The position numbers and the translations under genes are program-made. From Isoetes taiwanensis (Eukaryota > Streptophyta > Lycopodiopsida > Isoetales > Isoetaceae), in assembly GCA_021234155.1 (NCBI GenBank), contig JAJEKV010000015.1:4014647-4078646 (forward strand): DNA of 64,000 nt, given 5' to 3'. Positions within the stretch are counted from its first letter, which is position 1; every line of letters begins with the position of its first letter. Shown here piece by piece: positions 1-10,904 of the stretch. The notes below the pieces were generated by a model that saw only the letters and a program-made list of their open reading frames with translations, did not search any database and was not told where the DNA came from.

Positions 1-1800
1 TTGATTGGAGGGCAAAAAATGGAAGCCTTTTTTTATTGAAAAGGCACGAACTGATAGCAGATGAGCGACCAGCAGGCAACCGACCAAGTTGTGGAGAGGA
101 GCAGCCAGTGCAGGTTTCGGCAGCTGGACACAAAAGCTTGGAAGGAAACGAGCAGAAAGAGCAAGCAAGTCGATCTCTAATCCCTGTTACTATTCTGCCA
201 ATTTCATCCACCGCCTACTGTCTGGTCCATTTTGTTTCTTCATCTTTTGTTTTCTTTTAAAACTTCTCTAGTTATCCTTTTAGTCAACATGTTTCAAACC
301 AAGTGTCAGTCTTTTTCCTATACCAAATGTTCAATTAAGAATATATCATAATTCCAACAGGAAGAAGCTAGAGATCAAGGCGAAGCTCCTCTGATCCTTG
401 TTTAAGAGATGCAAACCATAAGGTATAGGTCTGATGCATGCGATCCAAACTCCCATATTGACAAGCAGGTCGACGAGCAGATCCATAGCTTCAATTGGAG
501 GCAATATTCTGTCTTTGGTTTGCTTAACAGCCAAAATAGAGCTCCAGTAGATAATGGATTACCTAATCAAGGCTCCAGATCTAGAAAGACCTTTTGCCAT
601 GTCTACAAAGGGCATTCAAGTTTGTTCAAAAGAGCTATGCAAGCAGCATCTGTGGGCTTTTTTGGTCGGAGGCTGGCACCCTCTCACAGCAGGGGTTTCT
701 TCCATAAAGTATGATGGCAATGGCTTCTGCCATAGCCATACTATTGAAAAAAAAAGTTAAAATTTATTGTTGTGGCATGTTATGGTGTTATGATAGAATT
801 TGTATCATTGGTGGTATCACTATACCTTGAATATCACTATTTATATCAACTAATGTATTTTGAAATTTTAAGTGATATTAAAATGACGATAAATGGTTAT
901 TCCTCTTGCCTTTTTCTTTATGCTCAAAATGAGTCTCAAAAGGTAGATTCGTTTTGAGCTTAAATGGAATGCAAGATGTATTTGAAGATCCTAGAACCAA
1001 TTGCAGACAATGTAAATTAATATTTTGAATACCGAAGCAGGATTAGCTAATTTTATCATGAAAGGCTGCTACAACCCAACAGATTCCATGTATACATGGT
1101 GCACAAGCCGAAGTTCGGGAATCTGCCCATCATCGATGCTCAGCCATCCCAAAACCATTTCTAAATTATTTGATGTCGATTCTTCATATTCCAGATGACT
1201 TCGACTTCTGTATTTATGAAAAGACAACTTCTGCTCGACTGTAAATGCAAACAAATAGAAAAAAGCGGTGAACGCTGGTTTCAGTTTCTCTTCGCCCTAT
1301 ATTTAATTTGAGCTCTCAAATTATTACTTTCCTGACATCTCCATCTTTTAAATAGAATATGTGCGGCATATTCCATTTCCACACCAACCATCCCTAGGGT
1401 TTTTCCTTTGGGCACCAATATGCCCCTACTTTTGCTATTATTATTATAAAAATGTCGTCCAAAGGAAGGGCATTTTGGTATACAATATATTCTTGGGTCG
1501 CCGAAAATGGTTGTGTGTTAATCTGGGGCTGCCATATGGCATTCCTCTCCACTGCAGAATGGTATTCGACTCTACCATTCTGCATCTCCAGTTTCAAACC
1601 AGTTTCTGCATCTCCTGTCTATGTTTCATTAGATCGAGCCATGTGAAAAGGACTGTGCAAAACATAGTAATAACTAGTAACTGCCATAGCCATACTTTTG
1701 TCTCTCTTTTTTCTGCTACAGGGATCGGTATAGCAAGAAGAAAAGCTCAGGATGAAATGACCCAGAAGACCTTTGCCAGTGAAAACTGAAGAAACGAAGA
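1..1800. other. Intergenic DNA, no gene recognised
   Basis: I see no convincing gene here. The open frames are short, lack recognisable motifs and have no clear splice context. One 142-codon frame at 1361-1789 is the longest, but its composition looks non-coding. A perfect small inverted repeat lies at 1554-1583, with 11-bp arms (GCAGAATGGTA and its complement) around an 8-nt loop. The phrase GCCATAGCCATACT occurs near 730 and again near 1684, suggesting a diverged dispersed repeat. Confidence 0.5.
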
Positions 1801-1804
1801 AGCC

Positions 1805-2035
1805 AAAAGCCTGTTTTTTAAGTTAACCCTTGTTAGAATGAAGAAGCCTTTGTCTGAAGACCTTTGCCAGCAGGAACTCTGCCGAAGATCTAAAAGAAAA
1901 AGAAATGAAATAGCTAGAAGCTGTTTTTTTTTTTTTTTTTAAATTAACCCTTACTGGACTGAAGAATCCTTTGGCCAAAGACCCTCGCTAGCAGAAACTC
2001 TGCTGAAACCTTTGCCAGGGACAAAGGAAGCTCTA
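1805..2035 (+). repeat. Diverged ~110-bp tandem duplication
   Basis: Two copies of a segment beginning CTGTTTTTT followed by AAGTTAACCCTT or AAATTAACCCTT, then GAAGAA and CCTTTG, start near 1811 and 1921. Each carries a phrase like CTTTGCCAG and AACTCTGC. The second copy has an expanded T run of about 20. No coding function is visible. Confidence 0.6.
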
Positions 2036-2104
2036 CAGAGGAAGCTCGAGCAATGACAGAAGCTATAGAGAGTTAGAGAGGAAGAATGCAAAATTTGGCT
2101 CCTC

Positions 2105-2221
2105 AAGTACTATATTGTAGCTTCAAGATTTTTGTGATGACAGTCTGGCATGGACCGGTGGGGTCTGACGAGGTCCATGCCACAATGCCATCACAAAAAC
2201 CTTGAAACTATACATAGTACA
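2105..2221. repeat. Long foldback (about 50-bp arms, 15-nt loop)
   Basis: The left arm (2105-2156) and right arm (2172-2221) are reverse complements over about 50 nt with a few mismatches. The loop-proximal part, TGGCATGGACC against GGTCCATGCCA, is perfect, as is TTTTTGTGATG against CATCACAAAAA. The loop is GGTGGGGTCTGACGA. A transcript would form a near-perfect hairpin, as a short MITE or a young MIRNA-like locus would. No coding frame crosses it. Which of the two it is cannot be decided from sequence alone. Confidence 0.8.
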
Positions 2222-2543
2222 TAGTAATTTAGAAGTTGTTTTCAGAAGCATTGTAGATGAATCATTTGAGTAGAAGTTGAAATTGACAAGTTGTGTTATT
2301 TTGATTTATATTTAGACACTTACTTAAAACACTACAACTTAAGAATTACAACTCTATTTTGTATATTTCTATACTATATCATTGCTCTTCTATATGTTTT
2401 CTGAATGGCACTTTTCCGTTTGATCGATCACAAACAGACTTATTACTCCTTTAGCCAAACACCTTGTTTTTAAGGGCATATAAGTATTTTTCCCAAATAA
2501 AAATTAGTATTTTTTTTTCTTATGTATACAAACATGGAAGCCT

Positions 2544-3050
2544 GGAGGCTGAACAGGAATCCATTGAACATTGTCTGGTGGAATGTGAGAAGCTGCAAGT
2601 AGTATGGGCATGGAGCCTGGACAGCTTTGAATACCTGTTAGGTACCAAGGAACTGTTGTTGGGTATCCTTCCCCTAGATTGGTGCACCATGAAGAAGGTG
2701 GCCTTCCATATAGCTAGAGCCTGGACAATCTGGTCAATATGGAAAAGGAGAAATGCCTTAGTCTTCAATGAGAATCAAGAGGTCATATCACCAAATCAGC
2801 TTCTACATACGATACTTGAAAGGCTAAAAATATTCAGGCTAGTGTTTGAGAGCGAAGAAGAAGTAAAGGTTGAAATATGGGGCACCTACCTAAGTCTACA
2901 CTAGGACGCCTAAGAGAGTAGTGCAAGAAGGAGCCATGTAGCTATCCTCATCTCAGATTTGTAGATGGGTGCACCCCTGCCATGTGGCTGTGTATCGTTC
3001 CCTTAAAGTAAATAAAGTCTATTTTTTATCTCTCAAAAAAAAAAATATAT
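2544..3050 (+). mobile_element. 5'-truncated LINE with poly(A) and 10-bp TSD
   Basis: This is the 3' end of an L1-type non-LTR retrotransposon. The reading frame to 2904 encodes the end of the RT-associated zinc-binding domain (zf-RVT type), with EHCLVECEKLQVVWAW followed by AWTIWSIWKRRNALVF, a motif pair typical of plant LINE ORF2 C-termini. A 3' UTR follows, ending in an A-rich tail at about 3035-3050. The direct repeat ATGGAAGCCT occurs at 2534-2543 and 3051-3060, immediately flanking the insertion, and is the target-site duplication. The element is severely 5'-truncated and cannot move by itself. It uses a poly(A) tail, unlike most other LINE fragments in the window. Confidence 0.9.
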
Positions 3051-3334
3051 ATGGAAGCCTTAAAAATGGACCTCTCAAGTTCATGCACGTGGTTTTGGGA
3101 GGGGCTTATACGTGACTCCCCCTTGCTTCAGATTCCCTTAGCTAGCATGCAATAGCATTCACTTTCCTAGGAATGCAAGTTCAGAGTAGTTTTCCTATAA
3201 CATAAACGGCAAGTTTCTTTTTTATTCTCTTTCCCCTGCGAGTAAAGCTGTTAGGGCACAATCTGCTCGTTGTGTATAATGTGTCAACTTGGTACTTGCA
3301 TGTATTTGTTTAGTTCCTTGTTCGGTTAAAAGTA

Positions 3335-3490
3335 ATAGAATAGAATCGATTTTTTAGCGTCCACGGAGACAACAATAGATAGAGATATGATAAACTTGAA
3401 CGTTACCCAACAAGCGATTAAAACAAGGTGCTGCGCACGGAGGGTTGCCCTCCATGGCCGGAGGGTAAAGTGGCTTAAATCATACTTCAA
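3335..3490 (-). mobile_element. LINE 3'-end fragment with pentanucleotide tail
   Basis: Read on the minus strand, this ends with TCTCCGTGGACGCTAAAAAA and then ATTCTATTCTATTA. That is nearly the same terminus as the LINE ending at 29386 (TCTCCGTGGACGTTAAAAAA followed by TATTC repeats). Upstream are CCCTCC/GGAGGG inverted segments of the 3' UTR. No coding part is retained, so this is a very short 5'-truncated insertion. It sits in the possible 3' region of the unidentified minus-strand gene at 4022-4961. Confidence 0.7.
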
Positions 3491-4021
3491 AGTCATGTTT
3501 TCACAATCAATCAAAATTTCTACTTCAAAACAATAGAATACTTGATACCATGATTTTATGGGAATTGCCCTGAAGAAATCTTTGGTGCTCGGCATATAAC
3601 AAGTATTGTAGAAGCATAAGGACAAGTTTAATAGAGTAGAGAATGGAAATACATGTTTTGTTAGCGTAGAAATGAGAGCAACTCCTTGAAGACCTCTGAT
3701 CTGTTTTTTAAGCCCAAAGAAATAAAGAAAAGATGGAAAAGATATCACTAAAGGAGGGGGAGAAAAGGCTAAACCAACAAGAGAAAGTAAAGATCCAAAT
3801 TGATCGTGTTATTTGCTACCTAAAAGTTCTTGATGGTTGTACAGTGAACAAATAGCAGGCTAAAATATTAGAGGATGGCAAAATACAATAAAAAAAGCAC
3901 AGATGGCGGAAAAGGGTGGTCTAATCCAACCAATCCAAACAGTTATTCCAAATGAAGAATGATTTGCTCGTAGGATGCAAACTATATAAAAAAACATAAA
4001 AGTACAAAGTTTGTGAGTTAC

Positions 4022-4961
4022 CTGGTTTAATCTTGAACTTTAGCACATTAGGACGTCTTCTAGAAGTGAGCTTGATAGGGTTCTCTGTGATATGACGCTC
4101 TAAAGAAGATACACTCTACAAGAACAAAAGTAGGCACAACTTGGTTAGCAAACAATAGCTCAACAATCAATTTCCTGAAGACAAATATATTCCTTTAAAC
4201 GTGAATCTATGCTGCAATTATTTCCTTTGCTACTAGTTTGATTGTTGATGCCATACCTTTTCATCAAAATTAAAAAGTGAATGATCTAAAAACGCCAATG
4301 GGTTTTGTGATTGTGCCTTAAATGGCAATATTGCAAGTGTCCTTCTAATAACCTGCAAATGAGCAGCATCAGTAACAAAGATGATACAAAGACCTCTGGA
4401 TGAATTTGCATGTGCATGATTATATATCTTTGCAAGTCTCTGCTTTCATAGTTGGACCCGCAAAAAAACATTATTTGAATATGATGTTATATATCGCATA
4501 GACTGTTGGGGTACACGAAAAAATTGCAGAAATTTTCATAAAACCGAAGAAACTCTTCAGATGAATTCTGTCAATTACCAAAGATGCAACATGTTTTCAA
4601 CCCTTAAAATAGTTGTATTACAAGAGATTCAAAGTCACAAACCTGCTCAAATTCTAAAATTTCTGTTGTCTCAAAGTTGTAAACCACGAAAATTAATGTC
4701 TGCACATTTGTATTGCGTGACCCCTAATATAAGGAGAATATAAACTCAATGACATTCAAAAGATGTAAATCACCTCAATACTTCCAAATCTTATCAGCAA
4801 ATGATGTTGATCCAGAAACTGTACTTATAACAGATAATAAAAGCTCTATTTATTTTTTCTCCACATAAATGAGCAAAGTAAAACAAATAAAATACCTTTA
4901 GCATAATCAGGTCTGCATATTGCTGAAACTGGTAATAAAAGCGCTTGAGTTGTTGAGCCTT
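4022..4961 (-). CDS. Candidate exons of an unidentified minus-strand gene
   Basis: Three minus-strand segments behave like consecutive exons. They are 4961-4896 (22 codons, starting KAQQLKRFYYQFQQYADLIM), 4352-4257 (32 codons, starting VIRRTLAILPFKAQSQNPLA) and 4115-4022 (31 codons plus one base, starting SVSSLERHITENPIKLTSRR). Each is bounded by AG and GT at the expected places (TTGCAG|AAG, AAAG|GTATTT, TTTGCAG|GTT, AAAAG|GTATGG, TTGTAG|AGT, CCAG|GTAACT). The first two begin and end in phase 0, so the set splices in frame with introns of 543 and 141 nt. I do not recognise the product. Neither the 5' nor the 3' end of the gene could be traced, and a LINE end at 3335-3490 lies downstream, so it may be a broken gene. 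Confidence 0.35.
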
Positions 4962-5069
4962 CTGCAAGCCAATGATCAGTACTCGCAAGTGCCAATAAAA
5001 CAACCACATAAACATTTGAATGTGCCAAGTTAATGGGAATACCGAATAGGATCTTGTTCCTGATTCCAT

Positions 5070-7070
5070 ATGGATTGAAATTTAAAGGACAACAGACGTC
5101 GTTTAATGCCTCCAAGAAGCTTTCCTATCCCATCTGGTTGAGATGATCTTCCTTCACTGGGCTCAACAGCAGCAGAAGCTCCAGCTATACTTTCTGTGCT
5201 TCGAGGTCTTATATGACCATTTTCTGATGCGTTTCCAAAATTTCTAGCACTTAAAACCGAATCTCTTTGTTGTAATGTCTCCTTGTGCTCTTCCAGAAAT
5301 ACTTGTCTTGGCAACACCATTGAATTTGTTATTATTCATATGATGGTTAATTCTTTCTTCATTTTCTGATCCCACAACTACAGTGGAAACTAATTGAGGC
5401 CACACATGCCTCCCCACCCAAGCTTATTTCTTTCCTCCTTGCAAATGTATTGTGATGCAATGAATTTTCTATAGGCCTATCCGCTGGATAGGAGGTCTCA
5501 CCATCATCATATCTTTCAGAACCCGCACGAGCCCACAAGAGAAATTACATCTTTTTTTGGAAGAACCGTGACTAGCCTAGATTATACTCATTCAAGATTC
5601 CCTAGATTGCCTCAAGATTTTCTGAGATTATGTTGGATCTAATAACCAAACGTGAGGGGGAGGTAGGACCAACACACACCCAAGTTTATAAGAGTGGAGG
5701 GGAATTGAATAGATTGTGTTTGAATTTGATTTCGAGGATAAAATAACCTTTAGTTTCAATGAACTCAAATGTATAACAGGGGAGGGGGGCATTGAATAGA
5801 TCGTGTTTGAACAAATCAATTACGAAGATTGAAAAATAAAAACCTTTAAATGGCATTTTTAACTAGCTTTCTTATGAATGGATTGCATGTTTTGCAGGAC
5901 TACAAATTTGAACATTGAGATCCAACAATTCGTCCATTACATCTTTCAGAACTAATTCGTCCATGCACAAATTTAAGAAATAAATAATTTTATTTTATGG
6001 GTAATATATATCATGTTGCAACATTTCGATGGCATTCAAGATATATTAAAAAATAACCAATAAATGCGTGCCCCACATTGCCAAGCATAAGTATGAGCAT
6101 GTATCAGTTCTTCTGTGTAAGAATGATCCCCAACAATGAGCACACATACAAGTGTGTATCAATTGTTCCGTGTAAGAATGAGTTCCTCGCATGACATAAG
6201 ACTAATCCTTGTGCAAGGACAAATTCTAATTTGACTACCTAGAATGTAAAGCTGATAAGACTATCCTTTCTGCCAAGGCTACCCTTGTGTTATGGGTAAT
6301 GTATGTGCACGAAGTTGCCTAAGTGTCAATCTTTAAGGAAGATCATTAATTTTTCATTTGGATCATCTTCTTGATGACCCAAAAATCATTTTTTCTTGAA
6401 TTGTAATACCGGTAATCATTTTATCGGTATACTATTTACATCTCTATTACATCAAGATAAGTGGATGAGCATTCTGTTCGGTTTTTTATTCATTCTTAAG
6501 CAGAATGACAAATCGCCTCAACCTATAGAAACCAGTAAGCAGCTTACCTTGATGTCATTGAACAAAATGGGCTCAGCCATTCTTGCTTCCCTATTCCGTT
6601 CTATATCACATCATGTTAGTGAAACCGCATGCAATAACTCTACTAGTTTTATCGTATATGTTATTTTATTGTAACATGATTTGTACATTATGCATGTGGC
6701 TTATGCTTTGTGCGCTATGTCTATTTAAGCCATATATGTCGTATGATTGGACAAACAGAGCTTCCTTTCTGCCGCCAAAGTCAAAATAACCATGGCAAAA
6801 ATAGGCAAGAATTGTTTGTTTGCAAGAACCCTATACTTTAAGAACTGGCCAAGAATTCTCAAAAATCCTCACATACTTAAGGGAATCCTCTAAGGATAAA
6901 TTCTTTAGCTCTAGCTCGTCTAATGCTTAGTGGCTGTGCGGCAGCTCACCTTAAAGCTGCAAATCTTCAATTCACTATCCAGATCTGCAACAGCAAGGTC
7001 ATTTTTTTAAATATAAATTAGCTCACAATCACTACCATAGTGGCCTCAAATAGTAACTAAAATGACTATT
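5070..7070. other. Intergenic DNA with short direct repeats
   Basis: No gene is recognised. A minus-strand open frame at 5320-5030 (96 codons) could be an upstream exon of the gene at 4022-4961, but no in-phase splice junction was found. A diverged duplication (TTGAATAGAT then GTGTTTGAA) occurs near 5704 and 5792. A shorter one (GTATCA then GTGTAAGAATGA) occurs near 6100 and 6160. Confidence 0.4.
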
Positions 7071-7185
7071 GATGTGTTGCGCACGATTATCAAGATCTGT
7101 GACCCTGTAGTAGTTCTTGTTCACATCGATGTGTTGCACGATTGACAAAATCTGTGACAATATTAGTGCTTGTTCACATTTTCCT
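7071..7185 (+). repeat. 57-bp tandem duplication
   Basis: GATGTGTTGC followed by CACGATT, then ATCTGTGAC and CTTGTTCACAT, occurs at 7071 and again at 7128, a 57-bp period with about 85% identity by eye. No gene overlaps. Confidence 0.65.
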
Positions 7186-7189
7186 TTCA

Positions 7190-8460
7190 TTTCTCTCCCC
7201 AACCAAAGTAGACAGAATTTTTGGATCAAGGGCACCATATTCGTGTTAAGAACACAGAACATAACATACAAAAACTTTAAAACATGAACAACCAAATTAG
7301 AATAAGGTACTCGCCTTGGAACCTGCCTCGAACCTACCAACTGGAACAGCTCACAATTACCAACTCAACAGCTATATCAAGATCCCTTGTTGCCTGACCA
7401 ACCATTTAATCCTCAATTACCACCTATTCTCAGCTTTTGTTCATGGATTTAGTTCTCAATCACCTAACGACAAGCCACTGCTGCTTCACACTAAAATAAA
7501 AGGAGAACATTTTTTTGTGCCATAAACAGAAACACACTTTCAAACAGAAAACTTTAAAACAAACCCTTTGCTCATCAGCATCAGCATCGGCAGAAGGTGA
7601 GACCATATGCAGAACAGATCTTAAAACTAGCACCAGAGTTTTTGAATAACAAAATTAAGAGGCCAGAACACAATGACTATCATTTAATAAGAAGAACTAG
7701 GCATATAATTCTTGTTATGAACGAGAAATACAAGCATCGAGAGAAAACAATAATTTTGGCCATATAACTTTGTTATAAACGATAAATAAACACATCGAGA
7801 GAAAAAGGACATGTAAGCAAAACCAAGAACACTGGCGATGGCATTATAGATTTACAGCCGTATACACCCCCACTTAGTGGGGTTCTATGAACAAAATTTA
7901 CAAGCACACAACACATGGAAGCCAAGGCAAGATTTAGTGACCATAAATCTGCCTATTCCCAAGCAATTTTCCATAAATCTGCTTAATTACAAGCAAATCC
8001 TCACCGTTTTGCCTCAGCAAAGACCTCTTTTGAGATAGTGTCGTCTGCTTGGTGGTTCTTAAGGTAAAGCCCCAAAATGGAGCAGCTTCATCTGTCCAAA
8101 ATACTGATCACCAACCTGCAATGGGCATAAGAAGGTGATTCTTAGCATTTTGGAAGGTTTGCCAAGCTTGGAGTTGTTTAACAAACATCACATGTGGTTA
8201 AATATAAATCACATGTGGTAAATTTGATAAAGCTTTGGTCTTACCAGTCAGAAATAGTTGGTGTTGTTCTTTGAAAAGGCTCCGCAGGCTTCTTAGTAGC
8301 CCAAAGCCTAGCATTTTCTCATCACGAGAAACCTCGCCGGCGAGAAATTGTTCACACTGGTAGGAATATCCGGGCAGGGGAACCAATCACTGCTCCCATA
8401 TTTTGAAGTTTTACGGCCCGTAAAATGTTGCCAACTTTTCATGTAGCTGCAAGAGGTGCA
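7190..8460. other. Intergenic DNA, no gene recognised
   Basis: This stretch is AT-rich with only short open frames. A diverged direct repeat (CATATAA, CTTTGTTAT or CTTGTTAT, and CATCGAGAGAAAA) occurs near 7693 and 7759. A minus-strand frame at 8386-8245 followed by GTAAGA could be a fragment of an exon, but I cannot connect it to anything. Confidence 0.35.
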
Positions 8461-8462
8461 TG

Positions 8463-8717
8463 TTCGAACAGTCTATTCAGAAACAGCTTCCAATATGTCA
8501 TGGCCAATTTGAGGCGTTCTTTGACAATGCATTGCATGAATCTGCTGACCGGCAAAGACACATAGGTCGCCCCAAGTGAGTATGAGTCTGAGCTCCCATT
8601 TTTATACAGAGTTTGGGCGCTTTGCTCTTCATGTTGAGGAAGCTGTTGAATCTCTTAATAGCCTCAAAGAAGAGGAGAAACAATGGATTAAAGCATCATA
8701 TGCCTCTTATTTTGCAG

Positions 8718-8719
<2 letters not shown>
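8463..8719 (+). pseudogene. Unidentified coding-like fragment cut by poly(T)
   Basis: Two adjacent plus-strand frames have protein-like composition. One, ending at a stop at 8577, reads FEQSIQKQLPICHGQFEAFF and continues NALHESADRQRHIGRPK. The other, from 8576, contains FGRFALHVEEAVESLNSLKE followed by an acidic helix. They are offset by a frameshift or by a 34-nt GT-AG interval that would be too short for a normal plant intron. The second frame runs straight into a 33-T tract at 8720. The family is not recognised, and it may be a gene remnant interrupted by a retroinsertion. Confidence 0.3.

Positions 8720-8752
<33 letters not shown>
8720..8752 (-). repeat. Poly(T) tract, possible 3' tail of a minus-strand retroinsert
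   Basis: This is a run of 33 T. On the minus strand it would be a poly(A) tail belonging to sequence to its right (8753 onward), but I could not find a target-site duplication or a coding remnant to confirm an insertion. Confidence 0.5.
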
Positions 8753-8753
<1 letters not shown>

Positions 8754-8963
8754 AAGGTAAGAATTTTTATATTATATATGATAAAAAGTACAATGCTTCA
8801 CTACACATAGAGAAGCAAATCCTCTTTGCGCAGAAGCTTATTATCTGCTCTAAGAGCTAATAAACTTTAAGCGCATGAATCCTCCAACTTGGTAACCAGA
8901 ATATACAAGAAGATACAGGGAAAGAAAGCTCCCGAAAGATTCATGTAAACTTGGAGTGCCAAA

Positions 8964-9254
8964 TTAAGCATTCAGAAGCATGAGGAATAGAAGAAGTACC
9001 ATGGAACATCGAGAAAAAGCCATAGAATTCCAATCAACTTGAACATAGCAGTATTCAAGTTTGAATGGAACCTGTAATTTTGGCATATCAGTACCATAGA
9101 TACGCAACTCGAACATAACAGTATTCGAGTGATACAATATTTCAAGCTTCAGTGCTTGAATGATCAATGCATTTTGCCCCTCGACATACGGCATGTTATT
9201 CTTCTTCAATAGATCAATGCTTCCAAAATCCAAAAGACATCCCGGCCAACACAT
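8964..9254 (-). other. Minus-strand open frame of unknown significance
   Basis: A 96-codon open frame contains SIDLLKKNNMPYVEGQNALI and a following amphipathic stretch. On the plus strand the region carries a short diverged duplication (GAACATAGCAGTATTCAAGT and GAACATAACAGTATTCGAGT). No motif or splice structure supports a real gene. Confidence 0.2.
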
Positions 9255-9782
9255 GAAAATTTCTGATCATAACATAGTAAAACTGGACCTGCCTTGCTAG
9301 TAAGAAAGAGTCTGAGAAAGAAACAAGGGACGAGAATGGCCAACAATTTTCGGCTCAGAGAAAAATAAGGACCGAAAGGCTTTGTAAGGCTAAGAAACCT
9401 CTCGTTCTAGAAATCACACCGATCTGCTCCACCTTATGAGCATCCACGCCGCTTGTTTGTAATCTTTTTGCAAGAAAGATTATGATGCAAGCAAGCATCG
9501 TAACAAAATACCACGTTAGTGGTTTACCCGTGGAGATCAAGAACCTGCCCTCGAGGTCGCGCTTCCCAAACCGTAAAATCTTCCGGACTAATGAGAGATG
9601 CAAACCCAAAAATGCTTGCCTTATCCACTCGCTAGCCCGGCGAAGCCTCTCTAAATCCGATCGACCAAGCTAGCTGCGGTCTTGGGAAGGGCAAGGAAGA
9701 GGGCGACCTTCCCTGCCGCCGCCGCCCTAGCCGCAGGCGCCAAGAAACCTCAACGGCATTTTTTTCGCTAGATCCTTCTTGT

Positions 9783-9784
<2 letters not shown>

Positions 9785-9820
<36 letters not shown>
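9785..9820 (-). repeat. Poly(T) tract of 36
   Basis: A pure T run follows GTCA. It lies downstream, on the minus strand, of the DRM1-like exon, and the remainder of that gene is not visible beyond it. It may mark a retroinsertion that removed the 3' exons, but no target-site duplication was identified. Confidence 0.6.
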
Positions 9821-9821
<1 letters not shown>

Positions 9822-10090
9822 GCATTTCAGTCTCTAGAGGTCCTTCAAGAATCCACCAAGAAGCTAACATCCGGAATGAAAATTGCATAGGCATTGCAAG
9901 CTACTGTCCCAGGCCACATCTGCACACTCGGGCTTGTGTCAAGGATAGGAGCTCTGGCAATGATGTTTTTTGGGGAAGAAGAACCGAAGGGAGGTTGTGC
10001 AACAAGACATGAGATCTAACTTTCCAAATAGCTAGATCCATTTCTTGTTGAAATTACTCTACCAAACAGAAAACGGATAAAAAAACCCAC

Positions 10091-10232
10091 CTTGGAAAGT
10101 AGAAACAGGGGAGGAGCTGCTTTCTTTGACGTTGTACTCAAAGCTCATGGGCCGAGTTCATAATCTGCGAAGCTCCATTTCAGGTTGAGGTCCGGCAACG
10201 ACATCATCCCAGAGCTTATCGAGCAAACCCAT
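10091..10232 (-). pseudogene. DRM1: DRM1/ARP (dormancy-auxin associated) first exon with nonsense codon
   Basis: The minus-strand ATG at 10232 opens with MGLLDKLWDDVVAGPQP, the diagnostic N-terminus of the plant dormancy-associated/auxin-repressed protein family (Pfam PF05564), small proteins of about 110-125 residues linked to growth arrest. The reading frame meets TGA after 24 codons (RRL then stop). Beyond that stop the same frame continues with a serine/proline-rich stretch (KESSSSPVSTFQ) to a plausible donor, CCAAG|GTGGG. The C-terminal DNVWRSVF and YDWLYSGETRSK-type motifs are not found intact. A possible degenerate TSPSV segment lies near 9930. I read this as a decayed or truncated gene. 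It points away from PAR1, 673 bp between start codons. The nonsense codon could also be a sequencing error. Confidence 0.8.
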
Positions 10233-10904
10233 GGCGGGAAAGATCTGGCAAAAAGCGGGGCGCGTGAAAATATGAAGGGGGCGCTTGAAAAACTGAGATT
10301 ATGAGTGATTGAAACAAAACAAACTATGGACTTTGTGGCTGAACTCAGCATCGATCATCTGCAGTAAAGGGAGAGGCATCTCCACAGAAATATACCTTGT
10401 TTTTCAAACTCCTTGCGAAACCTTCTTCTATCCAGCCTTCCGACACCATTAGCAAATGACTCAGGTGGAGTCTTGAAGGGGGTTCGGGCGGCAAGAGGGC
10501 TGACCGCCAGTTTACTGGCAACAGCCAGTTTTTAGCAGTCATCAGCATATCCTAGGTATATGTCGGCATATACTTGGATATGCCATAAACCCACATAAAC
10601 AAGGGTTTGCCCCCTTAGGGGCAACCCAAAAATTCGCCAATGAGATCTATGAAAATTGGACGAGTCGTTGAGAACCAAAGGAATATTGATATATGCCATC
10701 GTTAAAATGGCTTGTGGAATAGTAGATCTGATATTTATAGTGGGTCCATCCATTACAGGCTTGCACATTGCTACGCTCACGTTCCTCCATCTTTTTGCTT
10801 ATTTAGATCCACCATTTCGTTCCACCATTCATCTGCACATTTCTTCAGTTTTTCTCCTTCGCTTCGGATCCGCCATATCATTTTTTCTTCTGATTCATTC
10901 GGCC

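Noticed and set aside
8576-8860. Frames containing long polyphenylalanine runs
   Set aside because: They arise from the poly(T) tract, not from a protein.
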